A DNA stretch of 33,549 nucleotides. It comes from Muribaculaceae bacterium (GTDB taxonomy: Bacteria > Cyanobacteriota > Vampirovibrionia > Gastranaerophilales > Gastranaerophilaceae). Below the pieces are notes generated by a model. That model had not been told where the DNA came from. It made no database searches and saw nothing but the letters and a program-made list of their open reading frames with translations. The stretch is from contig JAMPCZ010000012.1 of NCBI GenBank assembly GCA_023665935.1, forward strand, positions 1-33,549. The letters are read 5' to 3'. Both the position numbers and the translations under genes were made by a program. Positions 1 through 7,740 of this stretch are shown in pieces (position 1 is the first letter of the stretch; the number at the start of each line of letters is the position of its first letter).

Positions 1-31
1 GAGAAATAGGTTCTTCTCTTTTAACTATATT

Positions 32-286
32 CTACACAGCGTAAACACTAACTTGTTTTCTGTCACGTCTGTGTGGTTCAAATTTAACTTGACCATCGAT
101 TAGAGCGAACAATGTATCATCAGAACCGATACCTACATTGTTACCCGGATGGATTTTAGTTCCTCTTTGTCTAACAAGGATATTACCAGCTTTAACAACT
201 TCGCCGCCGAATTTTTTAACGCCTAAACGCTTCGCTTCGGAGTCGCGGCCGTTACGGGTAGATCCCATACCTTTCTTATGTGCCAT
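32..286 (-). CDS. rpmA: 50S ribosomal protein bL27
   Basis: Large-subunit ribosomal protein whose N-terminal tail reaches towards the peptidyl-transferase centre. The 84-residue product has the usual family length and starts [16 protein letters not shown], the canonical bL27 start, followed by the conserved [10 protein letters not shown] stretch. It begins directly with the mature-type sequence, so there is no Firmicutes-type cleavable N-terminal extension. An AAGGAG ribosome-binding site precedes the ATG. It lies 42 bases downstream of rplU on the same strand, the near-universal rplU-rpmA order, and is probably expressed from the rplU promoter. Very secure identification. Confidence 0.98.
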   Translation of the reverse strand: MAHKKGMGSTRNGRDSEAKRLGVKKFGGEVVKAGNILVRQRGTKIHPGNNVGIGSDDTLFALIDGQVKFEPHRRDRKQVSVYAV

Positions 287-328
287 TTTTCATTTTCTCC
301 TTTTTACTTTGTACTTATACGATTTAGA

Positions 329-688
329 CTATGCTTCAGTTGAAGTTTCCTCTGTTGAAGCAGATTTTTTAGCTGCTGAAGTTCTGATTTTAGAAATCAT
401 AACTCTAGTGAAGCCTTGTCTGTGGCCTTGTTTTTTTCTATAACCTTTTTTAGGTCTTTGTTTGTAAACGATAATTTTCTTAGCTCTGTCATGTAGAACG
501 ATTTTACCTTCTACAGAAGCACCAGCCACGTAAGGTTGACCTACTTTAGACTTTTTACCGTTAACAATCATAACGATTTTGTCAAAAACAACTTTTGAAT
601 CTTTTTCGCCTTCTAATAATTCGATATCAACGTAGCGACCTTCTTCAAGTTGATACTGCTTTCCGCCTGTTTCGACTATTGCGTACAT
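329..688 (-). CDS. rplU: 50S ribosomal protein bL21
   Basis: 23S rRNA-binding large-subunit protein. The 119-residue product starts [14 protein letters not shown], the bL21 signature start, and carries the basic [15 protein letters not shown] region near residue 95. The last 16 or so residues (Ser/Thr/Glu/Ala-rich, ending STEETSTEA) extend beyond the roughly 103-residue E. coli protein and are probably a disordered acidic tail. AAAGGA lies upstream of the ATG. It is first in the rplU-rpmA unit, with a consensus-like promoter and a small leader hairpin upstream. Confidence 0.97.
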   Translation of the reverse strand: MYAIVETGGKQYQLEEGRYVDIELLEGEKDSKVVFDKIVMIVNGKKSKVGQPYVAGASVEGKIVLHDRAKKIIVYKQRPKKGYRKKQGHRQGFTRVMISKIRTSAAKKSASTEETSTEA

Positions 689-717
689 CTTTTTGTCCTT
701 TCATTTGTGGGTTTCGT

Positions 718-732
718 AACCCCGGCGGGGTT
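718..732 (-). promoter_or_regulatory. GC-rich hairpin in the rplU leader
   Basis: A perfect AACCCC/GGGGTT stem with a 3-base loop lies about 30 bases upstream of the rplU start, inside the leader predicted from the promoter at 768-796. It stands out in an AT-rich region. Many ribosomal operons use leader structures for autoregulation, so this could bind bL21 or act in attenuation. No T-run follows it, so it is not a simple terminator. Function is inferred. Confidence 0.35.
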
Positions 733-767
733 TTATAAACGATTGACCCGAGTAATCACGTACAAAT

Positions 768-796
768 ATTATCGCGCAGTCCAAAATCCCTGTCAA
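768..796 (-). promoter_or_regulatory. sigma70-type promoter of rplU-rpmA
   Basis: On the minus strand, a perfect TTGACA (-35) at 796-791 is followed after exactly 17 bases by GATAAT (-10, 5 of 6 matches) at 773-768. The predicted transcript starts near 761, leaving a leader of about 70 bases before rplU. Position and match quality make this a convincing housekeeping promoter. Confidence 0.75.
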
Positions 797-879
797 GTAG
801 TTTTTACATTTGTTAATCTTCATTTGTTCAGTGTTATGATTTGTACTCTGTCGGAGGTTGTTGTTCTAGCGTGCCGGTA

Positions 880-908
880 TTGACCTTTTAAATGTTTTAT
901 ATTATACT
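880..908 (+). promoter_or_regulatory. sigma70-type promoter of rpsU
   Basis: TTGACC (-35, 5 of 6) at 880-885, a 17-base spacer and TATACT (-10, 5 of 6) at 903-908. Transcription would start near 915, about 33 bases upstream of the rpsU ATG. It is divergent from the rplU promoter about 85 bases away. Confidence 0.75.
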
Positions 909-947
909 TAGCGTATAATACAAGCTATAAAGGTGGTGAAAATATAA

Positions 948-1121
948 ATGGCAGAAGTTAAAGTTGGCGAAAACGAAAGCATTGAAAGCGCATTAAGACG
1001 TTTCAAAAAGAAAATCCAAAAAGCAGGTATTCTTTCTGAAGTTAAAAAACGCGAAAGATATGAAAAGCCAAGTGTAAAAAGAAAACATAAATCTGAAGCT
1101 GCTCGTAAAAGAAAAGTTTAA
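948..1121 (+). CDS. rpsU: 30S ribosomal protein bS21
   Basis: Small-subunit protein located near the 3' end of 16S rRNA, involved in initiation. The 57-residue ORF starts [20 protein letters not shown] and is followed by a very basic stretch ([19 protein letters not shown]) ending RKRKV. Both the [11 protein letters not shown] motif and the Arg/Lys-rich tail are typical of bS21, and the length is normal. AAAGGTGG precedes the ATG with good spacing. It has its own promoter and a strong terminator, so it is a monocistronic gene divergent from rplU-rpmA. Confidence 0.95.
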   Translation: MAEVKVGENESIESALRRFKKKIQKAGILSEVKKRERYEKPSVKRKHKSEAARKRKV

Positions 1122-1140
1122 GATTTTTAAATAAGTTAAA

Positions 1141-1176
1141 TAGGGCGAAAGTTTTTAAACTTTCGCCCTATTTTTT
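1141..1176 (+). terminator. Rho-independent terminator of rpsU
   Basis: A 14-base perfect inverted repeat (TAGGGCGAAAGTTT and its complement, 1141-1154 and 1157-1170) is followed immediately by TTTTTT. It lies 20 bases after the rpsU stop. The other strand has a weaker T-rich flank, so it may also act on the convergent operon that ends at 1215. Confidence 0.9.
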
Positions 1177-1177
1177 A

Positions 1178-1206
1178 CAATCGGGACAAATTTTTTGTCC
1201 CGATTG
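1178..1206. repeat. second inverted repeat between convergent genes
   Basis: CAATCGGGACAA (1178-1189) pairs perfectly with TTGTCCCGATTG (1195-1206) around an AT loop. It sits between the rpsU terminator and the end of the minus-strand gene at 1215. Neither strand has a clear T-tract directly after it, so on its own it is a weak terminator. It may protect the 3' end of the minus-strand transcript. Confidence 0.5.
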
Positions 1207-1214
1207 GGTCTATA

Positions 1215-1505
1215 TTAAATAATACTGAAACCTATAATTGAATTTGTATTGATGTTGAACCAATCATAGGCTACAAATACATCAATATTACATTCACAGC
1301 CGGATTTGTTATAGTTGCAGACCTCTTCAAGCCTTGCGATTTTTACATCTTTTAACGCGATGATACAGTCGTGGCAGTTTTTGCATTTTCCCTCGTAGTT
1401 ATGAATTCGTCCAAGAATCTGCAGATGATTTGTCAGAATAAGTACTTGTCTTGTTGCGTTTTCTTCCATAATATTGTTGATAATTTCGCCTAAATTTTTT
1501 GACAT
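1215..1505 (-). CDS. small Cys-rich hypothetical protein (possible Sm-like barrel)
   Basis: I do not recognise this 96-residue protein with certainty. It has a short N-terminal helix, then VLILTNHLQILGRIHNYEG, which resembles the first strands of an Sm/LSm-like barrel. A Cys cluster follows (C41-x2-C44-x2-C47), then the strand-like CIIALKDVKIARL, a second cluster (C63, C70, C72) and a strand-rich end. The two clusters suggest metal binding. The ATG has a perfect AAGGAGG site. It is last in the cdd operon and is followed by hairpins. The Sm-like idea is pattern-based and weak; the ORF itself is well supported. Confidence 0.75.
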   Translation of the reverse strand: MSKNLGEIINNIMEENATRQVLILTNHLQILGRIHNYEGKCKNCHDCIIALKDVKIARLEEVCNYNKSGCECNIDVFVAYDWFNINTNSIIGFSII

Positions 1506-1564
1506 ATAAACCTCCTTTTCGGATAGTTTAAGTCTTTTTTATTATTTTTTAATCCGCCCGGTTA

Positions 1565-1798
1565 TCATATTCTTTTGTTTTCAAATATATTTTTATTTTT
1601 TAATTTTTCTTTAGGAACGACAAGTCCGCAATATTTACACGCAAACAGTTGATTTGAGCTGTCAAGCGGTAAAAACAAGTGCTCACAATCATCTTCTCCA
1701 AGATTTTCGATGTTTGAATCCTGGAGCTCAAAAACGGGTATAGGTTTTGATGCACTTTTCTTTTTAAAGGCTCTGATTATTAGTTCAAGAATGTACAT
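1565..1798 (-). CDS. small zinc-ribbon-like hypothetical protein
   Basis: This 77-residue protein has an amphipathic N-terminus (MYILELIIRAFKKK) and a C-terminal half with C38-x-H40-x13-C54-x2-C57, in the context CEHLFLPLDSS and FACKYCGLVV. The spacing and the CxxCG knuckle indicate a single zinc-binding site. The start follows the cdd stop after one base and has no strong ribosome-binding site, so it is probably translated by coupling to cdd. The function is unknown. A second small protein with CxxCG knuckles is encoded at 14910. Confidence 0.75.
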   Translation of the reverse strand: MYILELIIRAFKKKSASKPIPVFELQDSNIENLGEDDCEHLFLPLDSSNQLFACKYCGLVVPKEKLKNKNIFENKRI

Positions 1799-1799
1799 T

Positions 1800-2186
1800 T
1801 TATAGAGTGAAACTTTCCGGGAGTAATTGAGCTAATGTATAAATTTTTAAATCATTTCCGATTTTTACTATGACATCAAGCTCTTCATCGTGTTCGCAGA
1901 ATTCATGTAAGACCTGGCGGCAAGCTCCGCAAGGCGTGCAATTATCTTGTTTTGGCGAAAAGATTGCAACTGCTTTAATTCTTCTTTCTCCGTTTGCAAT
2001 GGCGTTTCCGATAGCGTTTCGCTCGGCGCAAATAGTCATCCCAAGGCTTCCGTTTTCGAAGTTGCATCCGACGTAGGTATTATCCTTATCAGTTAATATG
2101 CAGGCACCTACCGGGAATTTTGAATACGGTGAATATGAGTTTTTTGAAACTTCTTCCGCTTTTTGCATTAACTCTTCGTATGTCAT
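1800..2186 (-). CDS. cdd: cytidine deaminase
   Basis: Hydrolytic deamination of cytidine/deoxycytidine to uridine/deoxyuridine in pyrimidine salvage. The 128-residue product matches the homotetrameric family length. It has substrate-binding NFEN at 42-45, the zinc ligand and general base in TICAERNAI (C53, E55) and the other zinc ligands in PCGACRQ (C86, C89). The SYSPYSKFPVGA stretch near residue 20 is also typical. AAGGAGG precedes the ATG. It is first of a three-gene unit with two small Cys-rich proteins. Confidence 0.96.
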   Translation of the reverse strand: MTYEELMQKAEEVSKNSYSPYSKFPVGACILTDKDNTYVGCNFENGSLGMTICAERNAIGNAIANGERRIKAVAIFSPKQDNCTPCGACRQVLHEFCEHDEELDVIVKIGNDLKIYTLAQLLPESFTL

Positions 2187-2341
2187 ACCCGCCTCCTTTT
2201 TATTCCATTATAACCACAATTTCAAAAAACGTATCCATTAATCAGATGATAGCATTAATATTTGTTAATATTTCCGATTATCTTTAAAGATTTTTGCTAT
2301 TTGGTCGTAAATATTAGTATAAGACAAACTAAGGACGTACT

Positions 2342-3397
2342 ATGGAAATTTCCGCAATAAGTGCCGTATCACCAAAACAAATTGATTGGCGCAAGCTTAC
2401 AGCAAAAGAAATAATTAAATATGATCAGCAGGGAGTTGAGGTTCCTGGTGAATATTTGCAGTGGGCAAAGCAGTTTCAGGCTGATATAAAGTCTGCGGAA
2501 AATGATGATACGACTTATGAAATGGCTGTAAGTGCCGGCGCTAATGTGGCAACTGCAAACATTTCTGCGAATGCAGAACAAGATGTAGAAGGTGATGAGG
2601 AGAAATTGACTGCAGCGCAAAGACGGGATAAAATGCTGCAAGATGGTGAAAATTATTATAAAGTTGCCAAAGTTTTTTCTGCTGAAAGTGTTGAAAAAGC
2701 CGCTCAATCAGAGGATTCTTCTTCTCGTTTGTCTGAAATTGGTTCAATTTCAGATGTTAGAACTCAAACCCTTGAATCGGAAATTGATACTCTGATGACT
2801 CAGGCTGACGAATTAAAAGCCCAAATAAATTCGCTGAAAACTCAAAAATCAACAAGCGGATTAGGTAATATAATTCAGATAAAACACCTTGAACGTCAAT
2901 TAAAATCTCTCGGTATCCAGGGACAAACAATGGCAGGTGCTGTTGATTCGGATTTGAATGAGTATAAATCAGATATTGGTTCTCAAGATGAACTTAACTC
3001 AGGGAATATTGAGCATGGCTCTGTTACAATGGAAATGGGTGATAGGATAAAGTCTATCTTTTGGTTCCATGCCGCAGGAGTAATTATTGAAAGAAACGGG
3101 AAAAAAGCCGTTGAAAAAGGTCAGGATGCTCAAGATATCGGAAAAGAAATTCAACAAAAAAATAATTCTAATCTAGTACAAGTTCGAAAATTAGAAAGTC
3201 AAATTGCGGCTAAAACTGGTGCTTCTGCTGCTTCTTCCGGTTCTGCAAAAAATAACGAGGAGGATGGTTCTGATGCAGATAAGAAAGATTCTGCAAACCA
3301 ATCAGAATCCGAACAAACCAAAGATATAGCCGCAATGGGTAACATGAACGAAATTCTCCAGTATAAAATCAGAAAAGGCGAAGAGGTCAGCACTTAA
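2342..3397 (+). CDS. coiled-coil hypothetical protein
   Basis: I recognise no family in this 351-residue protein. Its N-terminus (MEISAISAVSPKQIDWRKLT) has no signal peptide or membrane segment. Residues about 145-200 have heptad-like Leu/Ile spacing with Gln/Lys-rich positions, and a second helical stretch lies near 275-290, so it is probably a coiled-coil protein. The region near 295-325 is Ser/Asp/Glu/Lys-rich and low-complexity. AAGGAC lies 6 bases before the ATG, with a possible TTGCTA-18-TATAAG promoter at 2294-2323. Its stop overlaps that of the convergent rpe in the tetranucleotide TTAA. Confidence 0.8.
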   Translation: MEISAISAVSPKQIDWRKLTAKEIIKYDQQGVEVPGEYLQWAKQFQADIKSAENDDTTYEMAVSAGANVATANISANAEQDVEGDEEKLTAAQRRDKMLQDGENYYKVAKVFSAESVEKAAQSEDSSSRLSEIGSISDVRTQTLESEIDTLMTQADELKAQINSLKTQKSTSGLGNIIQIKHLERQLKSLGIQGQTMAGAVDSDLNEYKSDIGSQDELNSGNIEHGSVTMEMGDRIKSIFWFHAAGVIIERNGKKAVEKGQDAQDIGKEIQQKNNSNLVQVRKLESQIAAKTGASAASSGSAKNNEEDGSDADKKDSANQSESEQTKDIAAMGNMNEILQYKIRKGEEVST

Positions 3398-4044
3398 TTT
3401 CTAAGGCTTGAGATTGCTTTTTCTATATTTTCTGATTTGTAAATGTAGTTTCCTGCAACAAGCGACGTTGCACCTTTTTGCGTACAGATTTTCCCGGTAA
3501 TATCGTTAATTCCGCCGTCAACCTGGATTATAAGATTTTCGGGTGCGTTGGTTTTTATTGTTGAAATTTTATCGGCGCAATCCTGAATGAATTTTTGCCC
3601 GCCAAAGCCCGGTTCTACCGTCATTACAAGTAATAAATCCAAATCCTTTAAGTAAGGTAATATTTCATTTGGGGATGTTTTTGGCTTGATTGATAAGCCC
3701 GCTTTAACCCCGAACGATTTAATTAGGTTGATTATTGTTTTAATCTTATCTTGCTCAACTGCGGCTTCGTAGTGAAATGTTATAATGTCTGCGCCGGCTT
3801 TTGCAAAGTCTTCTATATATTTTTCGGGATTTTCTATCATCAAATGCACATCAAGCGGTAAGTCGGTAACCTTGCGCAAAGACTTTACAACCGGAATTCC
3901 GATTGTAATATTGGGAACAAAATGTCCGTCCATTACGTCAACATGTATCCAATCTGCGCCATTTGTTTCAACAAGTTTTATATCTCTTTCAAGATTAGCA
4001 AAGTCGGCGGATAAAATTGATGGCGAAATATAAGTTTTTGTCAT
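3394..4044 (-). CDS. rpe: ribulose-phosphate 3-epimerase
   Basis: Interconverts ribulose 5-phosphate and xylulose 5-phosphate in the pentose phosphate pathway (TIM barrel, metal-dependent). The 216 residues carry PSILSADF at the start, WIHVDVMDGHFVPN with H34, D36 and D39, DVHLMI with H67, the EPGFGGQKF loop and catalytic VDGG with D176. I chose the ATG at 4044 because MTKTYISPSILSADF is the family start. A 14-residue upstream extension would overlap rnc and lacks similarity. It is the last gene of the pyrH-frr-cdsA-rnc-rpe unit, 2 bases after rnc. Confidence 0.96.
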   Translation of the reverse strand: MTKTYISPSILSADFANLERDIKLVETNGADWIHVDVMDGHFVPNITIGIPVVKSLRKVTDLPLDVHLMIENPEKYIEDFAKAGADIITFHYEAAVEQDKIKTIINLIKSFGVKAGLSIKPKTSPNEILPYLKDLDLLLVMTVEPGFGGQKFIQDCADKISTIKTNAPENLIIQVDGGINDITGKICTQKGATSLVAGNYIYKSENIEKAISSLRN

Positions 4045-4046
4045 TG

Positions 4047-4730
4047 TTAAATTATTCCTAATTTCTTGCAGGCTGTATATGCGCATCTTTGCTCAGCTTC
4101 TTTTTTTGTGGAGCCTTTTTCGACAGCCAAGACTTCTCCGTTATAGCTGACTTCTATTTTAAATTCCTTTTTATGTTCAGGGCCTGTCGCTTCCAGTAAT
4201 CTGTATACAGGTGTATTTTTTGTAAGCCCCTGGGTATATTCTTGTAGAATCGCTTTTGCATTAAATTTTTCAAAGTGCTCTCGTACATCTTCAATATAAG
4301 GTTCAAAAGTCCTTTTTATATACTCAACAACTTCCGCGTATTTCCCGTCAAGGTAATATGCTCCTAACGTTGCTTCAAACGCGCATGCACAAATAGAATT
4401 AAGTTTTCTGCAGCCTTGCTTTTCTTCATGTCTGCCAAGTATTATTAACTGCTGTAAACCGTTTTTCTTTGCAATATCAGCCAATGTATTATCTGAAACA
4501 ATAATACTTCGGATTTTTGAGAGTTCTCCCTCCGGTGCTTCAGGATATTTTTTATACAAAACGTCCGAAATTGACAACTTTAAAACTGCATCCCCTAAGA
4601 ATTCAAGTCTTTCATAGCATTCAATTGCTGAAATATTCAATTCCTTAGTGTAGGAAGAGTGAGTAAGCGCGTATCTGTATAAATCTTTGCTAATTGTTTC
4701 TATTCCGAAAATCTCAGCAATAGTTTTCAT
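4047..4730 (-). CDS. rnc: ribonuclease III
   Basis: Cleaves double-stranded RNA in rRNA maturation and mRNA processing. The 227 residues (normal length) contain the signature ERLEFLGDAVL at 40-50 with acidic catalytic residues, a second acidic site in FEATLGAYYLDG, and a C-terminal double-stranded RNA-binding domain from about residue 154 ending GSTKKEAEQRCAYTACKKL. The start at 4730 is chosen over a longer one because the cdsA stop and this ATG overlap as TAATG and AAAGGG sits upstream. This implies translational coupling. Confidence 0.96.
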   Translation of the reverse strand: MKTIAEIFGIETISKDLYRYALTHSSYTKELNISAIECYERLEFLGDAVLKLSISDVLYKKYPEAPEGELSKIRSIIVSDNTLADIAKKNGLQQLIILGRHEEKQGCRKLNSICACAFEATLGAYYLDGKYAEVVEYIKRTFEPYIEDVREHFEKFNAKAILQEYTQGLTKNTPVYRLLEATGPEHKKEFKIEVSYNGEVLAVEKGSTKKEAEQRCAYTACKKLGII

Positions 4731-5617
4731 TAGAACAACCCTTTCACAAACCCTGCGAGAGTATCTATCCATTCTGTATGGAAAACAAAACATTTACAGA
4801 AATAATACATCACAGGAATTGTTAATATAAAACTGTCTGTTCTGTCTAAAAATCCGCCATGACCGGGCAAGCTTGTTCCTGAATCTTTCACCCCTGCATC
4901 TCTTTTTATTAATGACTCGCATAAATCTCCGATTTGTGCAAATACTGTGCAAATGATTGCTCCAAATACCATTACGTACCAAGCGACTTCAATATTCAAC
5001 AGGTAGTTCATATATGCCCAAATTAATAGCGAACCTCCAATTGCGAATGACATTCCGCCGATAGAGCCTTCAATAGTTTTATTTGGACTGATGACGGGAG
5101 CCAGCTTATGTTTTCCGAATTTGCTTCCTATATAGTAGCCTCCGATATCCGTGAGTAATACGGATGTGAACATTAAAACAATAAAGCCTAATCCGCTGTC
5201 ATATTTTGTATTAGACAGATTTCTTAAAAACATCAAATGCAGCGGGAACCATCCGCAATAAACCATTCCGAGCAAAGTTGTTGCGACGTTTGCAATGTAA
5301 GGCTGGCGACCCTTGAATAACACCCACATAAATGAACACATTGCACAAATCGTTAGAGTTATTGCAACCAAATCCACCCTGTTGAAGTATACAACCGCCG
5401 CCAAAATAGCTTCTGTCAGGTAAATGACTTTAAGGCTTGGATAAAAACCTTTATGGTTCAGCATTTTTACATACTCTTTTGAACCGGCTGCAAGCATAAA
5501 TATCAGTAATATTAATAAAGCTATTCCGCCGTACATTATGCACGATAATACAATCGTACCTAAAATCAGACCGGTCAGCATTCTTGTCGCATTTTTATTC
5601 AAGCCCAAATCCTTCAT
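4730..5617 (-). CDS. cdsA: phosphatidate cytidylyltransferase
   Basis: Makes CDP-diacylglycerol from phosphatidic acid and CTP, the precursor of anionic phospholipids and PE. The 295-residue polytopic membrane protein has SPNKTIEGSIGG at 177-188 and the complete CdsA signature at 235-261 (SLIKRD, then VKDSG, then LPGHGGFLDRTD). About eight hydrophobic segments are visible. Its ATG overlaps the frr stop (TAATG), and its stop overlaps the rnc ATG in the same way. No uppS is present between frr and cdsA, unlike in many bacteria. Confidence 0.96.
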   Translation of the reverse strand: MKDLGLNKNATRMLTGLILGTIVLSCIMYGGIALLILLIFMLAAGSKEYVKMLNHKGFYPSLKVIYLTEAILAAVVYFNRVDLVAITLTICAMCSFMWVLFKGRQPYIANVATTLLGMVYCGWFPLHLMFLRNLSNTKYDSGLGFIVLMFTSVLLTDIGGYYIGSKFGKHKLAPVISPNKTIEGSIGGMSFAIGGSLLIWAYMNYLLNIEVAWYVMVFGAIICTVFAQIGDLCESLIKRDAGVKDSGTSLPGHGGFLDRTDSFILTIPVMYYFCKCFVFHTEWIDTLAGFVKGLF

Positions 5618-6183
5618 TATACTGTCATAACCTCTTTTTCTTTTACTGCGACTGCGCTGTCAATATTTGCGGTATATTTATCTGTCAATTTTTGGATTTT
5701 ATCTTGATTATCTTTTACCAAATCTTCAGGCAGCTTTTCGCTTTTTTCAAGTTTTTTCAGGTTATCTGTCATATCGCGGCGGATATTTCTAACTGCAACC
5801 TTAGCGTCTTCACCCAATCTTTTTACATCTTTGGTGATTTCACGTCTTCTGTCTTCTGTTAGCGGCGGGAATGTCAGTCTGATACAAGTTCCGTCACTGT
5901 TAGGAGTGATTCCGATTTCAGCTTTGATAATAGCTTTTTCGATTTCTTTCATAATTGTTTTATCGTAAGGAGTGATAACCAATGTTGTACCGTCTTGAAC
6001 CGAAACTTGTGACATTTGTCTTAACGGTGTTGGTGCTCCGTAATATTCAACAACAACTTTATCTAAAATTCCCGGATTAGCGCGGCCTGAACGGATTGTT
6101 CCAAACTCTTTCTGCAATTGGGCAATCGCTTTTTCCATTTTTTCTTCTCCGAATAAAAATAATTCTTCTAAAGATTCTGACAT
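5617..6183 (-). CDS. frr: ribosome recycling factor
   Basis: Works with EF-G to split post-termination ribosomes. The 188 residues (family about 185) carry the conserved IRSGRANPGILD near residue 30, YYGAPTPLRQ near 48 and the RRREITKDVK and VRNIRRDM helical segments of the three-helix bundle. AGAGGT precedes the ATG. It lies 25 bases after pyrH, the classic pyrH-frr pair, and overlaps cdsA by one base. Confidence 0.97.
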   Translation of the reverse strand: MSESLEELFLFGEEKMEKAIAQLQKEFGTIRSGRANPGILDKVVVEYYGAPTPLRQMSQVSVQDGTTLVITPYDKTIMKEIEKAIIKAEIGITPNSDGTCIRLTFPPLTEDRRREITKDVKRLGEDAKVAVRNIRRDMTDNLKKLEKSEKLPEDLVKDNQDKIQKLTDKYTANIDSAVAVKEKEVMTV

Positions 6184-6208
6184 TTTTTACCTCTTTCGTA
6201 TTATTTAA

Positions 6209-6919
6209 TTAACTAATGTATGTTCCAAGTTTTTCTCCGTTCAAGATGCTTTTGATTCCGTCTTCTTTTTTGAAATCAAAAACAACAATCGGAATATTGT
6301 TTTGTTTACATAATGCACAAGCTGAAGTGTCCATTACTTTCAAACCGTTTTTAATAATTTCATCATAGTTGATGTTTTCAAGTTTTTTTGCTTCAGGGTT
6401 AGTATTCGGATCATCTGTGTAAACACCGTCTACGCCGTTTTTTGCCATAAGCATCGCTTCCGCGTTGATTTCAGAAGCTCTCAGTGCTGCAGCGGTATCT
6501 GTAGTGAAGAATGGATTGCCTGTTCCTGCCGCAAATATTACAACTCTGCCTTTTTCAAGGTGTCTGATTGCTCTGTGACGAATATACGGTTCTGCAATTT
6601 GGTTCATCGCAATTGCGGATTGAACCCTGCATTGAACGCCGATTTGATTTAACGCACTTTGAAGTGCAATTGCATTCATAACGGTGGCAAGCATTCCGAC
6701 ATAATCCCCTGATGCTTGATCCATTCCGAGTTTTGCGCTGTTTTTCATCCCGCGGAATATATTACCGCCGCCGACAACAACTGCAACTTGAGCACCATTT
6801 TCGGTTACTTTTTTTATCTCATTTGCAATCATTGCAACAGGAGCTTGGTCAATTCCGAATTGTTGGGTTCCAAGCAGTGCTTCTCCGCTTATTTTTAATA
6901 AAATTCGTTTATATTTCAA
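6209..6919 (-). CDS. pyrH: UMP kinase, TTG start
   Basis: Phosphorylates UMP to UDP (amino-acid-kinase fold, hexameric bacterial type). The 236 residues have KISGEALLG near the start, GGGNIFRG at 50-57, the GTGNPFFTTDTAA loop near 132-144 and a KNGVDGVYTDDP segment. The initiation codon at 6919-6917 is TTG: the first codons are TTG-AAA-TAT-AAA, the family start MKYKRILLKISGEAL. GGGAG at 6932-6928 lies 8 bases upstream, and no ATG alternative fits. It is first in the operon, so the weak codon may set expression. Confidence 0.95.
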   Translation of the reverse strand: MKYKRILLKISGEALLGTQQFGIDQAPVAMIANEIKKVTENGAQVAVVVGGGNIFRGMKNSAKLGMDQASGDYVGMLATVMNAIALQSALNQIGVQCRVQSAIAMNQIAEPYIRHRAIRHLEKGRVVIFAAGTGNPFFTTDTAAALRASEINAEAMLMAKNGVDGVYTDDPNTNPEAKKLENINYDEIIKNGLKVMDTSACALCKQNNIPIVVFDFKKEDGIKSILNGEKLGTYIS

Positions 6920-6984
6920 TTTTGTATCTCCCTTTATCCTTTGTTTTATCCTAGCTTAAACTTAACCTAAAGTAAAGCATTATC

Positions 6985-7728
6985 TTATTCCATGTACTCC
7001 TGAATTGTTATTGATTCTATACCTTCAAGGTCTTGGAATGCTTTGTATAAACTTTTTATCGGCTTGCGACCGGATATGTCGACAATACAACTGATTTTTG
7101 AGCTTTGATTATCTTCGTTTTTCAGATTCTTTTTGGAGAACTCTGAAATTTCATCGTATTTATCCAATATAAATGAATGGATTTTTTCTGCGTTATCTTT
7201 GCTGCATATTATGCTTAGTTTTACTCTTCGGGTTTTCTTAGTACTTGTCGGCAGAACATTTCTTTCTAAAACTCTTATTGATACGAGAGTCAGGATAGAA
7301 AGTATTGTGCCTGCAAAGGCGATATCGTACATCCCCGCACCGCAAGCCATGCCGATACTTGCCGCAATCCACAGTGTAGCCGCTGTCGTAAGTCCGAGTA
7401 CTATAGGACCGTTTCGCAACACCGTACCTGCACCGATAAACCCGATACCCGTAACAATTTGAGCAGCAACCCTTGATGTATCTCTTATGCCCGTTGCCTG
7501 ATCGATAATTACGTTATCTCCTGGCGCAAATGTCGGAAATCCGTAGATTGAAATCAATGTGAATACACACGCCCCCAAACAGACTAAAATATGTGTTCTT
7601 AGCCCTGCGTATTTGTTTGTTAGTTCCCTTTCCAGTCCGATACTGAATCCAAAGATAACTGCAACTGTTACTCTTATTATGAATTCCAGGTTTATCAGAT
7701 TTGATAAATTTTCAATTGGTATTGACAT
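6985..7728 (-). CDS. mgtC: MgtC/SapB-family membrane protein
   Basis: Inner-membrane protein of the MgtC/SapB family, linked in other bacteria to Mg2+ homeostasis and regulation of the F-type ATPase; the biochemical role here is not shown. The 247 residues contain the family motifs GLERELTNKYAGLRTH at 31-46, GIGFIGAGTVLRNG at 94-107 and LTTAATLWIAASIG near 113-126, with about five membrane segments. A soluble, ACT-like C-terminal domain follows from about residue 165. I chose ATG 7728 over GTG 7734 because the GTG lies inside the GAGGTG ribosome-binding site. It is last in the transporter operon. Confidence 0.9.
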   Translation of the reverse strand: MSIPIENLSNLINLEFIIRVTVAVIFGFSIGLERELTNKYAGLRTHILVCLGACVFTLISIYGFPTFAPGDNVIIDQATGIRDTSRVAAQIVTGIGFIGAGTVLRNGPIVLGLTTAATLWIAASIGMACGAGMYDIAFAGTILSILTLVSIRVLERNVLPTSTKKTRRVKLSIICSKDNAEKIHSFILDKYDEISEFSKKNLKNEDNQSSKISCIVDISGRKPIKSLYKAFQDLEGIESITIQEYME

Positions 7729-7740
7729 AATCACCTCTTA

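Noticed and set aside
1-18. Hairpin GAGAA/TTCTC downstream of rpmA as a terminator
   Set aside because: The stem is only 5 bases and the possible T-tract lies beyond the window edge, so it cannot be judged.
138-443. Plus-strand ORF of 101 codons opposite rpmA and rplU
   Set aside because: It is the antisense shadow of two certain ribosomal protein genes and has no ribosome-binding site or family similarity.
4045-4086. Longer rpe start inside rnc
   Set aside because: The canonical rpe start lies at 4044 and the extension has no conserved residues.
4794-4982. Minus-strand ORF of 62 codons overlapping cdsA in another frame
   Set aside because: It lies wholly inside the CdsA signature region; codon pattern belongs to cdsA.
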